Assembly (NCBI GenBank): GCA_017428085.1
Contig: JAFRRP010000025.1
Coordinates: forward strand, 1 to 64,000
Length of the DNA: 64,000 bases
Origin: Clostridia bacterium
GTDB lineage: Bacteria; Bacillota; Clostridia; Oscillospirales; Acutalibacteraceae
Direction of reading: 5' to 3'
Shown in pieces: positions 51,055 to 59,246 of this stretch (within the stretch, counting starts at the first letter, position 1; each line of letters starts with the position of its first letter). The position numbers and the translations under genes were made by a program. The notes below the pieces were generated by a model. That model was not told the origin of the DNA and searched no databases. It saw only the letters and a list, made by a program, of their open reading frames with translations.

Positions 51055-51086
51055 TATTGATATACTCTTCGGCAAATCCATATTCT

Positions 51087-51881
51087 TTAATTCTCTTTCT
51101 TTTGAAAAACGTCCAGCGTGTGGTGCGACCAGCCGGTCAGCTCCGGCCGCTCGCAGGTGAAAAAGTGGTAGCGCAGATAAACGGAGAAGGCGGCGTCGTC
51201 CATGGCGTCCACCGTTTCCGGCATATGATGCGTAAAGCCGTCTGTCGCGATAAAATGCAGCGGCGTTACGTCAAAATGCCCGCGCATCGCGTCGATATCC
51301 GCTTTCCGATATAATTGAAACAACTCTTTCGGCGTGGAAAATGCCCGGAAGGTCACGGGATCGACCAATTGATCTTCCAGCAGCGCATGGATGTATCCCT
51401 TTTTGAACCCATACCCGATAATGCTGGGATCGGTCATGCAGTAGGAGACGAAGACGACGCCGCCGGACTTGGTGACGCGCAGGGCTTCCCGCAGCGCTAG
51501 CAGCGCGTCGTCCTGTGTGTACAGGTGATACATCGGCCCCAGCAGCAGCGTGATATCAAACGTGTCGTCGGCAAACGCGGAGAGGTCCCGCGCGTCTCCC
51601 TGCCGGACCGATACCGGCTCATCCGGCAAAGTGTTCCGCCGAAACACCTCGATATTGCATTCCGTCAGCTCCACGGCGTCCACGGGATAACCCTTTTGCG
51701 CCAGCGCGTGGGAATATCGCCCCGTGCCCGCGCCGATCTCGATGATCCTCGCGCCGTCAGTCAGGTACTTTTCGATATACCGCATCGTCGTCAGGAACTC
51801 GACCGAGCCGTGACGGGACGCCAGCCGTCCGTCCTCGTCGTAATCCTGATAATAGGCGGACAGGTATTCAAGTTCGTTCAT
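51087..51881 (-). CDS. Class I SAM-dependent methyltransferase
   Basis: 264 aa from ATG 51881 (GAGGAG 9 bases upstream). Rossmann methyltransferase: SAM motif I RIIEIGAGTGRYSHALAQ (about residue 43), acidic motif II after VDAVELTECN, VRQGDARDLSAF and FDITLLLGPMYHLY. The substrate is not evident. Its ribosome binding site sits directly against a terminator hairpin (51903-51938), so expression could depend on read-through from dapA. Confidence 0.85.
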   Translation of the reverse strand: MNELEYLSAYYQDYDEDGRLASRHGSVEFLTTMRYIEKYLTDGARIIEIGAGTGRYSHALAQKGYPVDAVELTECNIEVFRRNTLPDEPVSVRQGDARDLSAFADDTFDITLLLGPMYHLYTQDDALLALREALRVTKSGGVVFVSYCMTDPSIIGYGFKKGYIHALLEDQLVDPVTFRAFSTPKELFQLYRKADIDAMRGHFDVTPLHFIATDGFTHHMPETVDAMDDAAFSVYLRYHFFTCERPELTGWSHHTLDVFQKKEN

Positions 51882-51895
51882 GGCGTTTTCTCCTC

Positions 51896-51938
51896 TAAAA
51901 AAACGGTGCAGCCTTCCGTTTGCCGGAGCCTGCACCGT
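51896..51938 (-). terminator. Terminator (possible attenuator) between the 31-codon ORF and the methyltransferase
   Basis: Stem 51903-51911 (ACGGTGCAG) pairing with 51930-51938 (CTGCACCGT). On the minus strand it is followed at once by TTTTTTTAGAGGAG, i.e. a U tract fused to the methyltransferase ribosome binding site. Confidence 0.7.
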
Positions 51939-51967
51939 ATCCCTGACGATTTATGAAATGGAATTGA

Positions 51968-52063
51968 CTATTGTTCAGGGAATAACGATGAAAGCCCGTG
52001 TTTCTGCCAATGATAGGCAGGTACAGGCATGACGACCGTGTAATTCTTGTGCAGGTTGACCAT
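51968..52063 (-). CDS. Small 31-aa ORF after dapA
   Basis: ATG 52063 is preceded by a near-perfect ribosome binding site (AAGGAGGG about 7 bases upstream) and runs 31 codons to TAG 51968: starts MVNLHKNYTVV and ends GLSSLFPEQ, with Pro, His and aromatic residues and no signal peptide or membrane helix. I recognise no family. It begins 26 bases after dapA and ends just before a terminator hairpin, so it is either a small protein of the asd-dapA operon or a leader peptide for the methyltransferase. No run of one amino acid typical of classical attenuation. Confidence 0.5.
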   Translation of the reverse strand: MVNLHKNYTVVMPVPAYHWQKHGLSSLFPEQ

Positions 52064-52088
52064 CGTTATCCCTCCTTTTTTTGCCATA

Positions 52089-53000
52089 TTAGCACAACAG
52101 GTTTTCGTTGTCAAGTAGTTTTAACGCTTTCATTTCATCCCGCAGCTTCAGCCTGTTCGGTTCCGTCAACCGCGTCAGGGGCAGTCGCAGTGGCAGCTTT
52201 CTGGCAAACATCATTTCCGCCGCCGCTTTCACCGGGATGGGGTTGACCTCGCAGAACAGCAGGTTCATCAAACGCTGGTATTGCCGCTGGATGGCCGCCG
52301 CCGTTTCGCAGTCGCCGTTCAGCGCCGCCCGCGTCAGCTCGCGCATCTGCTTCGGGATGATATTGGACGCCACGGAGATCACGCCCTTGCCGCCCAGCGC
52401 CATGATCGCGGCGGTCTGGTCATCGTTGCCGGAATACACGTCCAAGCTTTCGCCGCACAGTGCCCGCGTCTTCGCCACGGAGGAAATATCCCCGTTGGCC
52501 TCCTTGACGGCGACGATATGTTTGTGTTCCGCCAGCGCCTTGTAGGTCTCCGGCAGGATATTGACGCAGGTACGGGAGGGCACGTTATAGACGATGATCG
52601 GCGCGGATACCCGGTCCGCGATATAGGTATAGTGGCGGACAAGCCCCTCCTGCGTACACTTATTATAAAAGGGAGTGACGATCAATAATCCGTCCACTCC
52701 CTTTTTTTCGGCTTCGTTGCAGTTTTTCACAGCCCTGCCCGTATCGTTGGAGCCGGTCCCCGCGATCACGGGCGTCCTGCCGCCCGCGGCGCTCACCGCC
52801 GTCTCAAATAACAGGCTTTTTTCTTCCCCGGTCAGCACGGGGGATTCCCCCGTGGTCCCCGCGACGATCAGCGCGTCGGTCCCGTTCTGGATCTGGAACC
52901 GGATCAGCCGTTCGAAGAAAAGCAGGTCAAGACGACCTGTTTCGCTGTCGAAGGGCGTGATCAGCGCCGTGCCGCAGCCGCTGAAGAGATGCTGCTTCAA
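52089..53000 (-). CDS. dapA: 4-hydroxy-tetrahydrodipicolinate synthase
   Basis: 303 aa. Start taken as TTG 53000 (AAGGTGATC upstream); codons further 5' run into asd and lack homology. First step of the lysine/diaminopimelate branch: condenses aspartate semialdehyde with pyruvate. Aldolase-class motifs AGTTGESPVL, the tyrosine of VYNVPSRTCVNI and the Schiff-base lysine of IVAVKEANGD are present. Overlapping function with asd, 13 bases upstream, which makes its substrate. Product feeds peptidoglycan and dipicolinate for spores. Confidence 0.95.
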   Translation of the reverse strand: MKQHLFSGCGTALITPFDSETGRLDLLFFERLIRFQIQNGTDALIVAGTTGESPVLTGEEKSLLFETAVSAAGGRTPVIAGTGSNDTGRAVKNCNEAEKKGVDGLLIVTPFYNKCTQEGLVRHYTYIADRVSAPIIVYNVPSRTCVNILPETYKALAEHKHIVAVKEANGDISSVAKTRALCGESLDVYSGNDDQTAAIMALGGKGVISVASNIIPKQMRELTRAALNGDCETAAAIQRQYQRLMNLLFCEVNPIPVKAAAEMMFARKLPLRLPLTRLTEPNRLKLRDEMKALKLLDNENLLC

Positions 53001-53013
53001 AAGATCACCTTGT

Positions 53014-54108
53014 TCAGTTTTTCGGTTCGATATAACCCTCCGCGCAGAGCAGCTCGGCGGCCAGTACGGCTCCGCCGGCGGCGCCTCTGAGCGTATTGTG
53101 GGACAGGCATACGAACTTATAGTCATACTGCGTGTCCTCGCGCAGTCTGCCGATGGAGACCGCCATGCCGCCCTCCATATCGCGGTTGAGCCGCGTCTGG
53201 GGCATATTGTCTTCCGTGAAATAATTGAGGAACTGCTTGGGCGCGTGGGGGAGCTCCAGCTCCTGCGGACGGCCCTTGAAGTTTTTCCAAACTTCCAGAA
53301 TTTGCTCTTTCGAGGGCTTGTTTCTGAAACGGACGAACACCGCAGCCATGTGACCGTCGGAGACCGGCACGCGCAGGCACTGCGCCGTGAAATGGGGCTT
53401 CGTCGCCGGGACGATCGCGCCGTTTTCGATCTTGCCCCAGATCTTCAGCGGCTCCTGTTCGCTCTTTTCCTCCTCGCCGCCGATGTACGGGATCACGTTG
53501 TCGATCATCTCCGGCCAGCGCTCGAAGGTCTTGCCCGCGCCGGAGATCGCCTGATAGGTACACACCAGCACGTCCTCCACGCCGAACTCTTGATCGAGCG
53601 GGTAGAGGGCTGGCACGTAGCTCTGCAGCGAGCAGTTGGATTTTACCGCGATAAAGCCGCGTTTGGTCCCGAGGCGCTTTTTCTGCGCGTCGATGATCTT
53701 GATATGCTCATTGTTCAGCTCGGGCACCAGCATGGGCACGTCGGGCGTGAAGCGGTTGGCGCTGTTGTTGGAGACCACGGGGCACTCCGCCTTGGCGTAG
53801 GCCTCTTCCAGCGCTTTGATCTCGTCCTTTTTCATATCCACCGCGCAGAAGACGAAGTCCACCGCCGCGGCGATCTTCTCAATATCCGCCGTCGCGTCCA
53901 GTACGGTCATCTTTTTGACGAACTTCGGGCATTCGGTTTTCATGACCCATCTGCCGCCCAGCGCTTCCTCATAGGTCTTGCCCGCCGATCTGGCGCTGGC
54001 CGCCAGTATCGTGATATGGAACCAGGGGTGATCCGCCAGCAGCGTGATAAAGCGCTGTCCCACCATACCCGTCGCGCCGATGACGCCGACTTTATACTGT
54101 TGATCCAT
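53014..54108 (-). CDS. asd: Aspartate-semialdehyde dehydrogenase
   Basis: 364 aa. NADPH-dependent reduction of aspartyl phosphate. Nucleotide loop VGVIGATGMVGQRF at the N-terminus, catalytic Cys in VKSNCSLQS (about 157) and the AISGAGKTFERWPEM block, which marks the archaeal/fungal-type Asd rather than the classical Gram-negative one. First gene of the asd-dapA unit. No lysine riboswitch is seen in the short leader. Confidence 0.94.
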   Translation of the reverse strand: MDQQYKVGVIGATGMVGQRFITLLADHPWFHITILAASARSAGKTYEEALGGRWVMKTECPKFVKKMTVLDATADIEKIAAAVDFVFCAVDMKKDEIKALEEAYAKAECPVVSNNSANRFTPDVPMLVPELNNEHIKIIDAQKKRLGTKRGFIAVKSNCSLQSYVPALYPLDQEFGVEDVLVCTYQAISGAGKTFERWPEMIDNVIPYIGGEEEKSEQEPLKIWGKIENGAIVPATKPHFTAQCLRVPVSDGHMAAVFVRFRNKPSKEQILEVWKNFKGRPQELELPHAPKQFLNYFTEDNMPQTRLNRDMEGGMAVSIGRLREDTQYDYKFVCLSHNTLRGAAGGAVLAAELLCAEGYIEPKN

Positions 54109-54156
54109 ATTTTTTCCTCCTCAATCAATATGATATTCAAAATCATGGAAATTGAC

Positions 54157-54185
54157 TTGCTAAATTGAAAAAACTGTGGTAAGAT
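54157..54185 (+). promoter_or_regulatory. Possible queA promoter
   Basis: TTGCTA (54157-54162), 17-bp spacer, TAAGAT (54180-54185); weak match. Confidence 0.35.
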
Positions 54186-54193
54186 AATGACTA

Positions 54194-54222
54194 ATTTTAG
54201 CATCAACCTTTTTGTATGTCAA
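54194..54222 (-). promoter_or_regulatory. asd-dapA promoter
   Basis: Minus strand: TTGACA (54222-54217), 17-bp spacer, TAAAAT (54199-54194). Confidence 0.65.
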
Positions 54223-54231
54223 GTTGAATAC

Positions 54232-54268
54232 AATGAAAAAAAGTGACATTTGCAATGAAAAAAAGTGA
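54232..54268 (+). repeat. Duplicated start region of queA (22-base period)
   Basis: AATGAAAAAAAGTGA occurs at 54232-54246 and again at 54254-54268. The second copy holds the queA ATG (54255). The first ATG (54233) opens an out-of-frame 11-codon ORF that stops at 54266-54268, inside queA. Confidence 0.75.
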
Positions 54269-55289
54269 TTTTTATTTCGATCTGCCGCCCGAGCTGATCG
54301 CACAGACGCCCGCACAGCAGCGCGACCATTCCCGGCTGCTGGTGATCGGCCGCCGTTCCGGCGCGCTGGAGCATAAGCATTTTTTTGATATCGTTGATTA
54401 TCTCAACCCCGGCGACTGCCTTGTGCTGAACAACTCCCGCGTGCTGCCCGCCCGTATATACGGTATCAAGAAGGATACCGGCGCAAAGGTGGAATTCCTG
54501 CTGCTGAACAACCTCGGAGGCGACGTGTGGGAGTGTATCGCGGGTCCCGGCAAACGGGCAAAAGAAGGCACGATCTTTACCTTCGGCGACGACGTGCTGA
54601 CCGGTACGGTCCTTGAAGTGATGCAGAACGGCAACCGCAAGGTGAAATTCGATTACGACGGCATCTTTCTGGAAAAGCTGGAGGCCATCGGCGAAATGCC
54701 CCTTCCGCATTATATCACCCATCGGCTGGAGGACAAAGAGCGCTATCAGACGGTCTACGCCAAACCCAACGGTTCCGCCGCCGCCCCCACCGCGGGGCTC
54801 CATTACACGCCGGAGCTGCTGGAAAAGATCTCCGCCAAAGGCGTGAAGATCGCCTATATCACGCTGCACGTGGGCATAGGTACTTTTCGTCCCGTGAAGA
54901 CGGAAAACATCGAAGACCACGTGATGCACTATGAAAACTATACGGTACCGCAGGAGGCCGCCAACCTCATCAACGAGACAAAGCGCGGCGGCGGGCGGAT
55001 CATCTGCAACGGGACGACCTGCTGCCGGACGCTGGAATCCGTGGCTGACGAAAACGGTTTTGTCAAAGCCTGCTCCGACGCGACCAATATTTTCATCTAT
55101 CCCGGGTATCGATTCAAGTGCATCGACGCGCTGATCACCAATTTCCATCTGCCGGAAAGCACGCTCATCATGCTGGTATCCGCCTTCTGCGGCAGGGAAA
55201 ACACGCTGCACGCCTACCGCACGGCGATTGAAAACGGGTACCGGTTTTTTAGCTTCGGCGACGCATGTTATATTTCCGACAGCATCTGA
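54255..55289 (+). CDS. queA: S-adenosylmethionine:tRNA ribosyltransferase-isomerase
   Basis: 344 aa. Builds epoxyqueuosine at the tRNA wobble base from SAM. Family blocks: [39 protein letters not shown] and [19 protein letters not shown] (C-terminal). ATG 54255 has only a poor AAGTGA site and lies in a duplicated sequence. tgt follows 14 bases downstream, the usual queuosine gene order. Confidence 0.95.
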   Translation: MKKSDFYFDLPPELIAQTPAQQRDHSRLLVIGRRSGALEHKHFFDIVDYLNPGDCLVLNNSRVLPARIYGIKKDTGAKVEFLLLNNLGGDVWECIAGPGKRAKEGTIFTFGDDVLTGTVLEVMQNGNRKVKFDYDGIFLEKLEAIGEMPLPHYITHRLEDKERYQTVYAKPNGSAAAPTAGLHYTPELLEKISAKGVKIAYITLHVGIGTFRPVKTENIEDHVMHYENYTVPQEAANLINETKRGGGRIICNGTTCCRTLESVADENGFVKACSDATNIFIYPGYRFKCIDALITNFHLPESTLIMLVSAFCGRENTLHAYRTAIENGYRFFSFGDACYISDSI

Positions 55290-55303
55290 CGGAGGCCTTT
55301 ATT

Positions 55304-56443
55304 ATGTACCGACTGATAAAAAGAGAAGGGTTCGCGCGGCTGGGCGAGTTCACGACTGTCCACGGCACGGTGAAAACGCCGGGCTTTATGAACGTGGCGA
55401 CGGTCGCCGCTATCAAGGGCGGCCTGTCGGCGTATGACCTTGCCGATATCCGCTGTCAGGTGATGCTGTGCAATACCTATCATCTGCACGTGCGCACCGG
55501 CGATGAGACGATCAGGGAGCTGGGCGGTCTGCACCAGTTCACCGGCTGGGACGGGCCGATCCTGACGGATTCCGGCGGCTTTCAGGTGTTTTCTCTGGCC
55601 TCGCTGCGGGCGATCAAGGAGGAAGGCGTCACATTCCAATCCCACATCGACGGCAGACGGATCTTTATGGGGCCGGAGGAATCCATGCGCATCCAATCCA
55701 ACCTCGGCTCCACCATCGCCATGGCGTTTGACGAGTGCGTGGAGAATCCCGCCAAATATGATTACGCCAAACTGTCCTGTGACCGGACGACCCGCTGGCT
55801 GATCCGCTGCAAAGAAGAACACGACCGCCTGAACGCGCAGGCCGGTACGGTCAATCCTCACCAGCTTTTGTTTGGCATCAATCAGGGCTGCACTTACGAC
55901 GATCTGCGTATCAAACATATGCAGGAGATCGCCGCGCTGGATCTGGACGGCTACGCCATCGGCGGATTGGCGGTCGGAGAGCCCGCCGAAACCATGTACC
56001 ACGTGATTTCCGAGGTGGAGCCCTATATGCCCGCCGACAAGATCCGCTATCTGATGGGCGTCGGCACGCCGGGCAATATTCTGGAAGGCGTGAAAAGGGG
56101 AGTGGACCTGTTCGACTGCGTGATGCCCTCCCGCAACGCCCGCCACGGGCATCTGTTCACGTGGAAGGGCGTGCTGAACATCAACAACGCCTGCTTTGAA
56201 AAGGACGAACGTCCCGTTGACGACGCCTGCGACTGTCCGGTCTGCCGTCATTTCTCCCGCGCCTACCTGCGCCACCTGCATAAGGCCAAAGAGGTACTGG
56301 CGCTGCGTCTGTGCGTGATGCACAATCTGTACTTCTACAATACTTTGATGGAGAAGATCCGCGCGTCGCTGGAAGACGGCCGCTACGAAGATTTTTACGC
56401 AAAAAATATCGGCGTACTGGATAAAAGAGCGCCGCTTGACTAA
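55304..56443 (+). CDS. tgt: tRNA-guanine transglycosylase
   Basis: 379 aa from ATG 55304 (GGAGG 8 bases upstream). Exchanges G34 for preQ1 in tRNAs with GUN anticodons. Substrate Asp in LTDSGGFQVFS, nucleophile Asp in the MPSRNARHG/FDCV region, GINQGCTYDDLR, and the structural zinc site CDCPVCRHF...H at the C-terminus are intact. Confidence 0.96.
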   Translation: MYRLIKREGFARLGEFTTVHGTVKTPGFMNVATVAAIKGGLSAYDLADIRCQVMLCNTYHLHVRTGDETIRELGGLHQFTGWDGPILTDSGGFQVFSLASLRAIKEEGVTFQSHIDGRRIFMGPEESMRIQSNLGSTIAMAFDECVENPAKYDYAKLSCDRTTRWLIRCKEEHDRLNAQAGTVNPHQLLFGINQGCTYDDLRIKHMQEIAALDLDGYAIGGLAVGEPAETMYHVISEVEPYMPADKIRYLMGVGTPGNILEGVKRGVDLFDCVMPSRNARHGHLFTWKGVLNINNACFEKDERPVDDACDCPVCRHFSRAYLRHLHKAKEVLALRLCVMHNLYFYNTLMEKIRASLEDGRYEDFYAKNIGVLDKRAPLD

Positions 56444-56459
56444 ATATTTGCAAAAACGC

Positions 56460-56488
56460 TTGCATTTTCCGTTTCGTTTGGTTATAAT
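56460..56488 (+). promoter_or_regulatory. yajC promoter
   Basis: TTGCAT (56460-56465), 17-bp spacer, TATAAT (56483-56488). Confidence 0.65.
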
Positions 56489-56518
56489 TCATTTATTATA
56501 TTGTTTGGAGGAAAACAA

Positions 56519-56947
56519 ATGCTGTTCAATTATCTTTGCATGGGCATGGGCCAGCAGGCGGCAGGCGGCGAAGGGCAGCAGGGCAGCCCCGTCACTATGA
56601 TCCTGTTGCTTGTCGGCATGATGGCCGTCATGTATTTCATTATGATCCGTCCCCAGAAGAAAAAGCAGGCGGAGGACCAGAAACTGCGCGATTCCGTGCA
56701 GATCGGCGACGAGATCACCACCATCGGCGGCATCAACGGCAGAGTCGTGACCGTCAAGGAGGATTCCATCGTCATCGAGACCGGCGCTGACCGCACCAAG
56801 ATGAAGCTGATGCGCTGGGCCATCCAGACCAACGACACCGCCAACGCCCGCGCCGCGGAAGAAAAGGCCGCGCAGGAGGCCGCCAAGGCCGCCGAAAAGG
56901 AAGAGAAAAAAGCCGGCAAGAGAAGATCCAAAAAAGAAGACGACTGA
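56519..56947 (+). CDS. yajC: Preprotein translocase subunit YajC
   Basis: 142 aa from ATG 56519 (GGAGG upstream). One membrane helix (about 25-42), then the YajC core MIRPQKKKQAE..LRDSVQIGDEITTIGGINGRVV and a long Lys/Glu/Ala-rich tail. YajC joins SecDF at the Sec translocon. secD and secF usually follow but here a terminator does, so the Sec auxiliary genes are separated. Its own promoter lies after tgt. Confidence 0.9.
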   Translation: MLFNYLCMGMGQQAAGGEGQQGSPVTMILLLVGMMAVMYFIMIRPQKKKQAEDQKLRDSVQIGDEITTIGGINGRVVTVKEDSIVIETGADRTKMKLMRWAIQTNDTANARAAEEKAAQEAAKAAEKEEKKAGKRRSKKEDD

Positions 56948-56975
56948 TTTATCTTTCATATCGAACTACCAAACC

Positions 56976-57018
56976 GAAAGCGCCAACCGACTAAATCCGG
57001 AGGCGCTTTCTTTTTTTA
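56976..57018. terminator. Intrinsic terminator after yajC
   Basis: Stem GAAAGCGCC (56976-56984) / GGCGCTTTC (57002-57010) then TTTTTTT (57011-57017). Confidence 0.85.
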
Positions 57019-57030
57019 TCGCTGATTACT

Positions 57031-57085
57031 GACGACTGCGGTGCAGCCGCTTATTACGACTGACGACTTACGACTTGCGACTTTT
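57031..57085. repeat. GACTTACGACTT-type low-complexity repeat with hairpin
   Basis: Repeats of the unit (T/C)GACGACTTACGACTTGCGACTT at about 57030-57083, interrupted by a GCGGTGCAGCCGC hairpin (57038-57050). Similar units lie at 20530-20566. Located between yajC and spoIVB; non-coding. Confidence 0.6.
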
Positions 57086-58291
57086 TTACGCCGCTTCGTC
57101 CATCGTTGCCCCATCGCTCAGCGCCAGCATATTCTCCGCGAAGATGCCGTAGCCCTTTTGCGGGTCGTTTAGAAACACGTGTGTTATCGCGCCCGCCAGC
57201 ATGCCGTTTTGTATGATGGGGCTGCCGCTCATGCCCTGCACGATGCCGCCGGTGATTTCCAGCAGCGCGGGATCGGTCACCTTTACCACCATGTTGCGGT
57301 TGCCCTCCGCGTAAATGATTTTTTCAATGGTCACGTCATAACAGGTCTTTTGTCCGTCCTCCACCGTTGCTACGATCTGCGCCGGGCCGGTCCTGATCTC
57401 GTCCGGCATGGCGACGGGCGTCAGCACGCCGGTGGAAGGCGTCAGCAGCAGGTCGCCGTAAACGCCGCCCTCGCAGTTGACGGTCAGCGTGCCAAGCGTC
57501 GTATCGCCGATCACGCCCTTCAATTCTCCTGCCGCCCCGTTGGAGCCCTTCGTGACGCCGATCAGCGTCGCGGTGCGGAATTCGCCCCCGGCGGCAGGCA
57601 GCACGTCGTTGGTGTCCACGTCGTAGATGGCGTGGCCAAGCGAAGCGATGGAGCCGCGCTCGATATCCGTATAGGTCAGCGTGCCGATGCCGTTGGTGCA
57701 GTCCCGTATCCACAGTCCGCATTTGTACTGCCCGGTCATGTCGCTCTTTTCCGGCGTCAGCATTGTCGTCGAGGTTTTGCCGTTTCGGATATACTCCAAC
57801 GTCAACGCCTGTCCGTCGCTTGCTTCGATCTGAGACAGAAACGAAGCATTATCGGTCAGCACAGCGCCGTTTGCTTTGACAATGGCGTCGCCGATCTTCA
57901 GTCCCGCGCGGTCGGCGGGCGAAACAGCTGCTCCGCCGCAGGAAAAGCTTTCCACGCCTACCACAAGAATCCCCTGTGTGCGCAGCGTCAGACCGATCAG
58001 TTCGCCGCCCAACGCAACGTACCGCCGTTGCGATTTTCGCAATGACACGTTTTTGACGGGAATGGTATCCAGCAGCTTTACGGTAGCCTGCGCCGTCTGC
58101 AATTCACCGTTGGCGGAAACCGGTATAACTGGTCCTTCGGCGGTCACGGTATACAGATGATAAAACGTCGCCGCGTCGCCGCAGGCCGCCACTTCGTCCG
58201 GCAGCGCGAAATGGCCGAAAACCGTCGCCGTCATTAAAGCAAGCGTCAGAACGGTCAGGATCATACTGACTGTTTTGACAATTTTTCTCAT
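57086..58291 (-). CDS. spoIVB: SpoIVB serine peptidase (S55)
   Basis: 401 aa from ATG 58291, which has the very strong site GGAGGTGATC. N-terminal membrane helix (about 8-28), a PDZ domain (about 105-180, with AGLKIGDAIVKANG) and the S55 peptidase domain with His220 in SLGHAIYD and the catalytic Ser357 in GMSGSPIIQNG. Secreted by the forespore, it cleaves SpoIVFA to release the SpoIVFB protease and thus activates sigma-K. spoIVFA/B are at 24751-26116 in this window. In other Clostridia spo0A often follows; here a repeat and terminator do. Confidence 0.92.
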   Translation of the reverse strand: MRKIVKTVSMILTVLTLALMTATVFGHFALPDEVAACGDAATFYHLYTVTAEGPVIPVSANGELQTAQATVKLLDTIPVKNVSLRKSQRRYVALGGELIGLTLRTQGILVVGVESFSCGGAAVSPADRAGLKIGDAIVKANGAVLTDNASFLSQIEASDGQALTLEYIRNGKTSTTMLTPEKSDMTGQYKCGLWIRDCTNGIGTLTYTDIERGSIASLGHAIYDVDTNDVLPAAGGEFRTATLIGVTKGSNGAAGELKGVIGDTTLGTLTVNCEGGVYGDLLLTPSTGVLTPVAMPDEIRTGPAQIVATVEDGQKTCYDVTIEKIIYAEGNRNMVVKVTDPALLEITGGIVQGMSGSPIIQNGMLAGAITHVFLNDPQKGYGIFAENMLALSDGATMDEAA

Positions 58292-58375
58292 TTCGATCAC
58301 CTCCGCACAATCATTATTGTGGCTTATCGCGGCGGAAATATCACTGTGAATCGAAGCGAGAGCTGGCAAAAAAAT

Positions 58376-58404
58376 GAAAAAACAGGCCGCGTCGGCAGCC
58401 TGCT
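58376..58404 (-). terminator. pduL terminator
   Basis: Minus-strand stem GCAGGC/GCCTGT (58403-58398 with 58387-58382) followed by TTTTTTC. Confidence 0.6.
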
Positions 58405-58432
58405 TAAACTGGATCGAAAATAAAATTTTATT

Positions 58433-59008
58433 TTATTTGATGACTTCGCCCATCACGCCGGCAGGGGCAAGTACCGCGTTGGATTCGTCGGTGTCGATGT
58501 GCATGGCCAGGGCAAAATTGTCGTTCACACGTACCACCACGTCGCCGAAGATCAGCGAACGCTCGTCGGAATCGATCTTCACGCTGACCACCTGCTTGTC
58601 CTCAACGCCGAATGCGGCCGCGTCGGCGGGCGTCATGTGGATGTGGCGCTTGGCGATGATCACGCCCTCTTCGATCTCGATCTCGCCCTTGGGACCGACG
58701 ATCTTACATCCGCCGGAACCCGCGATATCGCCGGACTCGCGCACGGGCGCCTTTACGCCGATGGTACGCGCGTCGGAAGCGGAAAGCTCTACCTGCGTGG
58801 CCTTGCGTACGGGGCCCAGGATGGAAACGGCGGGGAACTGGTTCTTGGGGCCGATCACAGCGACTCTTTCCTCGCAGGCGAACTGGCCGGGCTGGGACAG
58901 ATCCTTCTTCTTTGTCAGCTGATACCCCTCGCCGAACAGGATGGCAAGGTGCTCTTCCGTTACGTGGACGTGCCGGGCCGAAGTTTCAACAAGCACTTTA
59001 TTTTCCAT
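58433..59008 (-). CDS. pduL: Phosphate propanoyltransferase / phosphotransacetylase PduL
   Basis: 191 aa from ATG 59008 (GGAGG upstream). Two copies of the PduL beta-barrel half, each with a His-rich zinc motif: SARHVHV (about 10-16) and KRHIHM (about 122). Interconverts acyl-CoA and acyl phosphate. No microcompartment genes are near and no encapsulation peptide is evident at the N-terminus, so this is probably the general Pta-like enzyme for acetate formation in a cell relying on acetyl-CoA. Confidence 0.93.
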   Translation of the reverse strand: MENKVLVETSARHVHVTEEHLAILFGEGYQLTKKKDLSQPGQFACEERVAVIGPKNQFPAVSILGPVRKATQVELSASDARTIGVKAPVRESGDIAGSGGCKIVGPKGEIEIEEGVIIAKRHIHMTPADAAAFGVEDKQVVSVKIDSDERSLIFGDVVVRVNDNFALAMHIDTDESNAVLAPAGVMGEVIK

Positions 59009-59121
59009 GATTTTTCCTCCGTAAAATGAATTCAATCTATTATATCTGCGTAACAGGCAAAAAACAAGTAAATTCCCTAAAAAATTTTTGAAAAAATATT
59101 GATTTTTTTTATTGTTGACTA

Positions 59122-59150
59122 TTTACCAAAATAAAATCATGTGATATAAT
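59122..59150 (+). promoter_or_regulatory. Hydrogenase operon promoter
   Basis: TTTACC (59122-59127), 17-bp spacer, TGA-TATAAT extended -10 (59145-59150), leaving a leader of about 90 bases before ATG 59247. Confidence 0.55.
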
Positions 59151-59246
59151 TATGCTGTTTAGCTATGTGCTGCGGAAACCATCGTATTTTGCTTTTTTCT
59201 GAAGGTTTCGGCTGCTTTAACATTAACGATGGAGGAATACAGAAGA

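Noticed and set aside
54109..54222. Lysine riboswitch or T-box before asd-dapA
   Set aside because: The leader between promoter and start is under 100 bases and shows no such structure.
59115..59150. TTGACT at 59115 as -35 of the hydrogenase promoter
   Set aside because: The spacing to TATAAT is 24 bases; TTTACC at 59122 gives 17.
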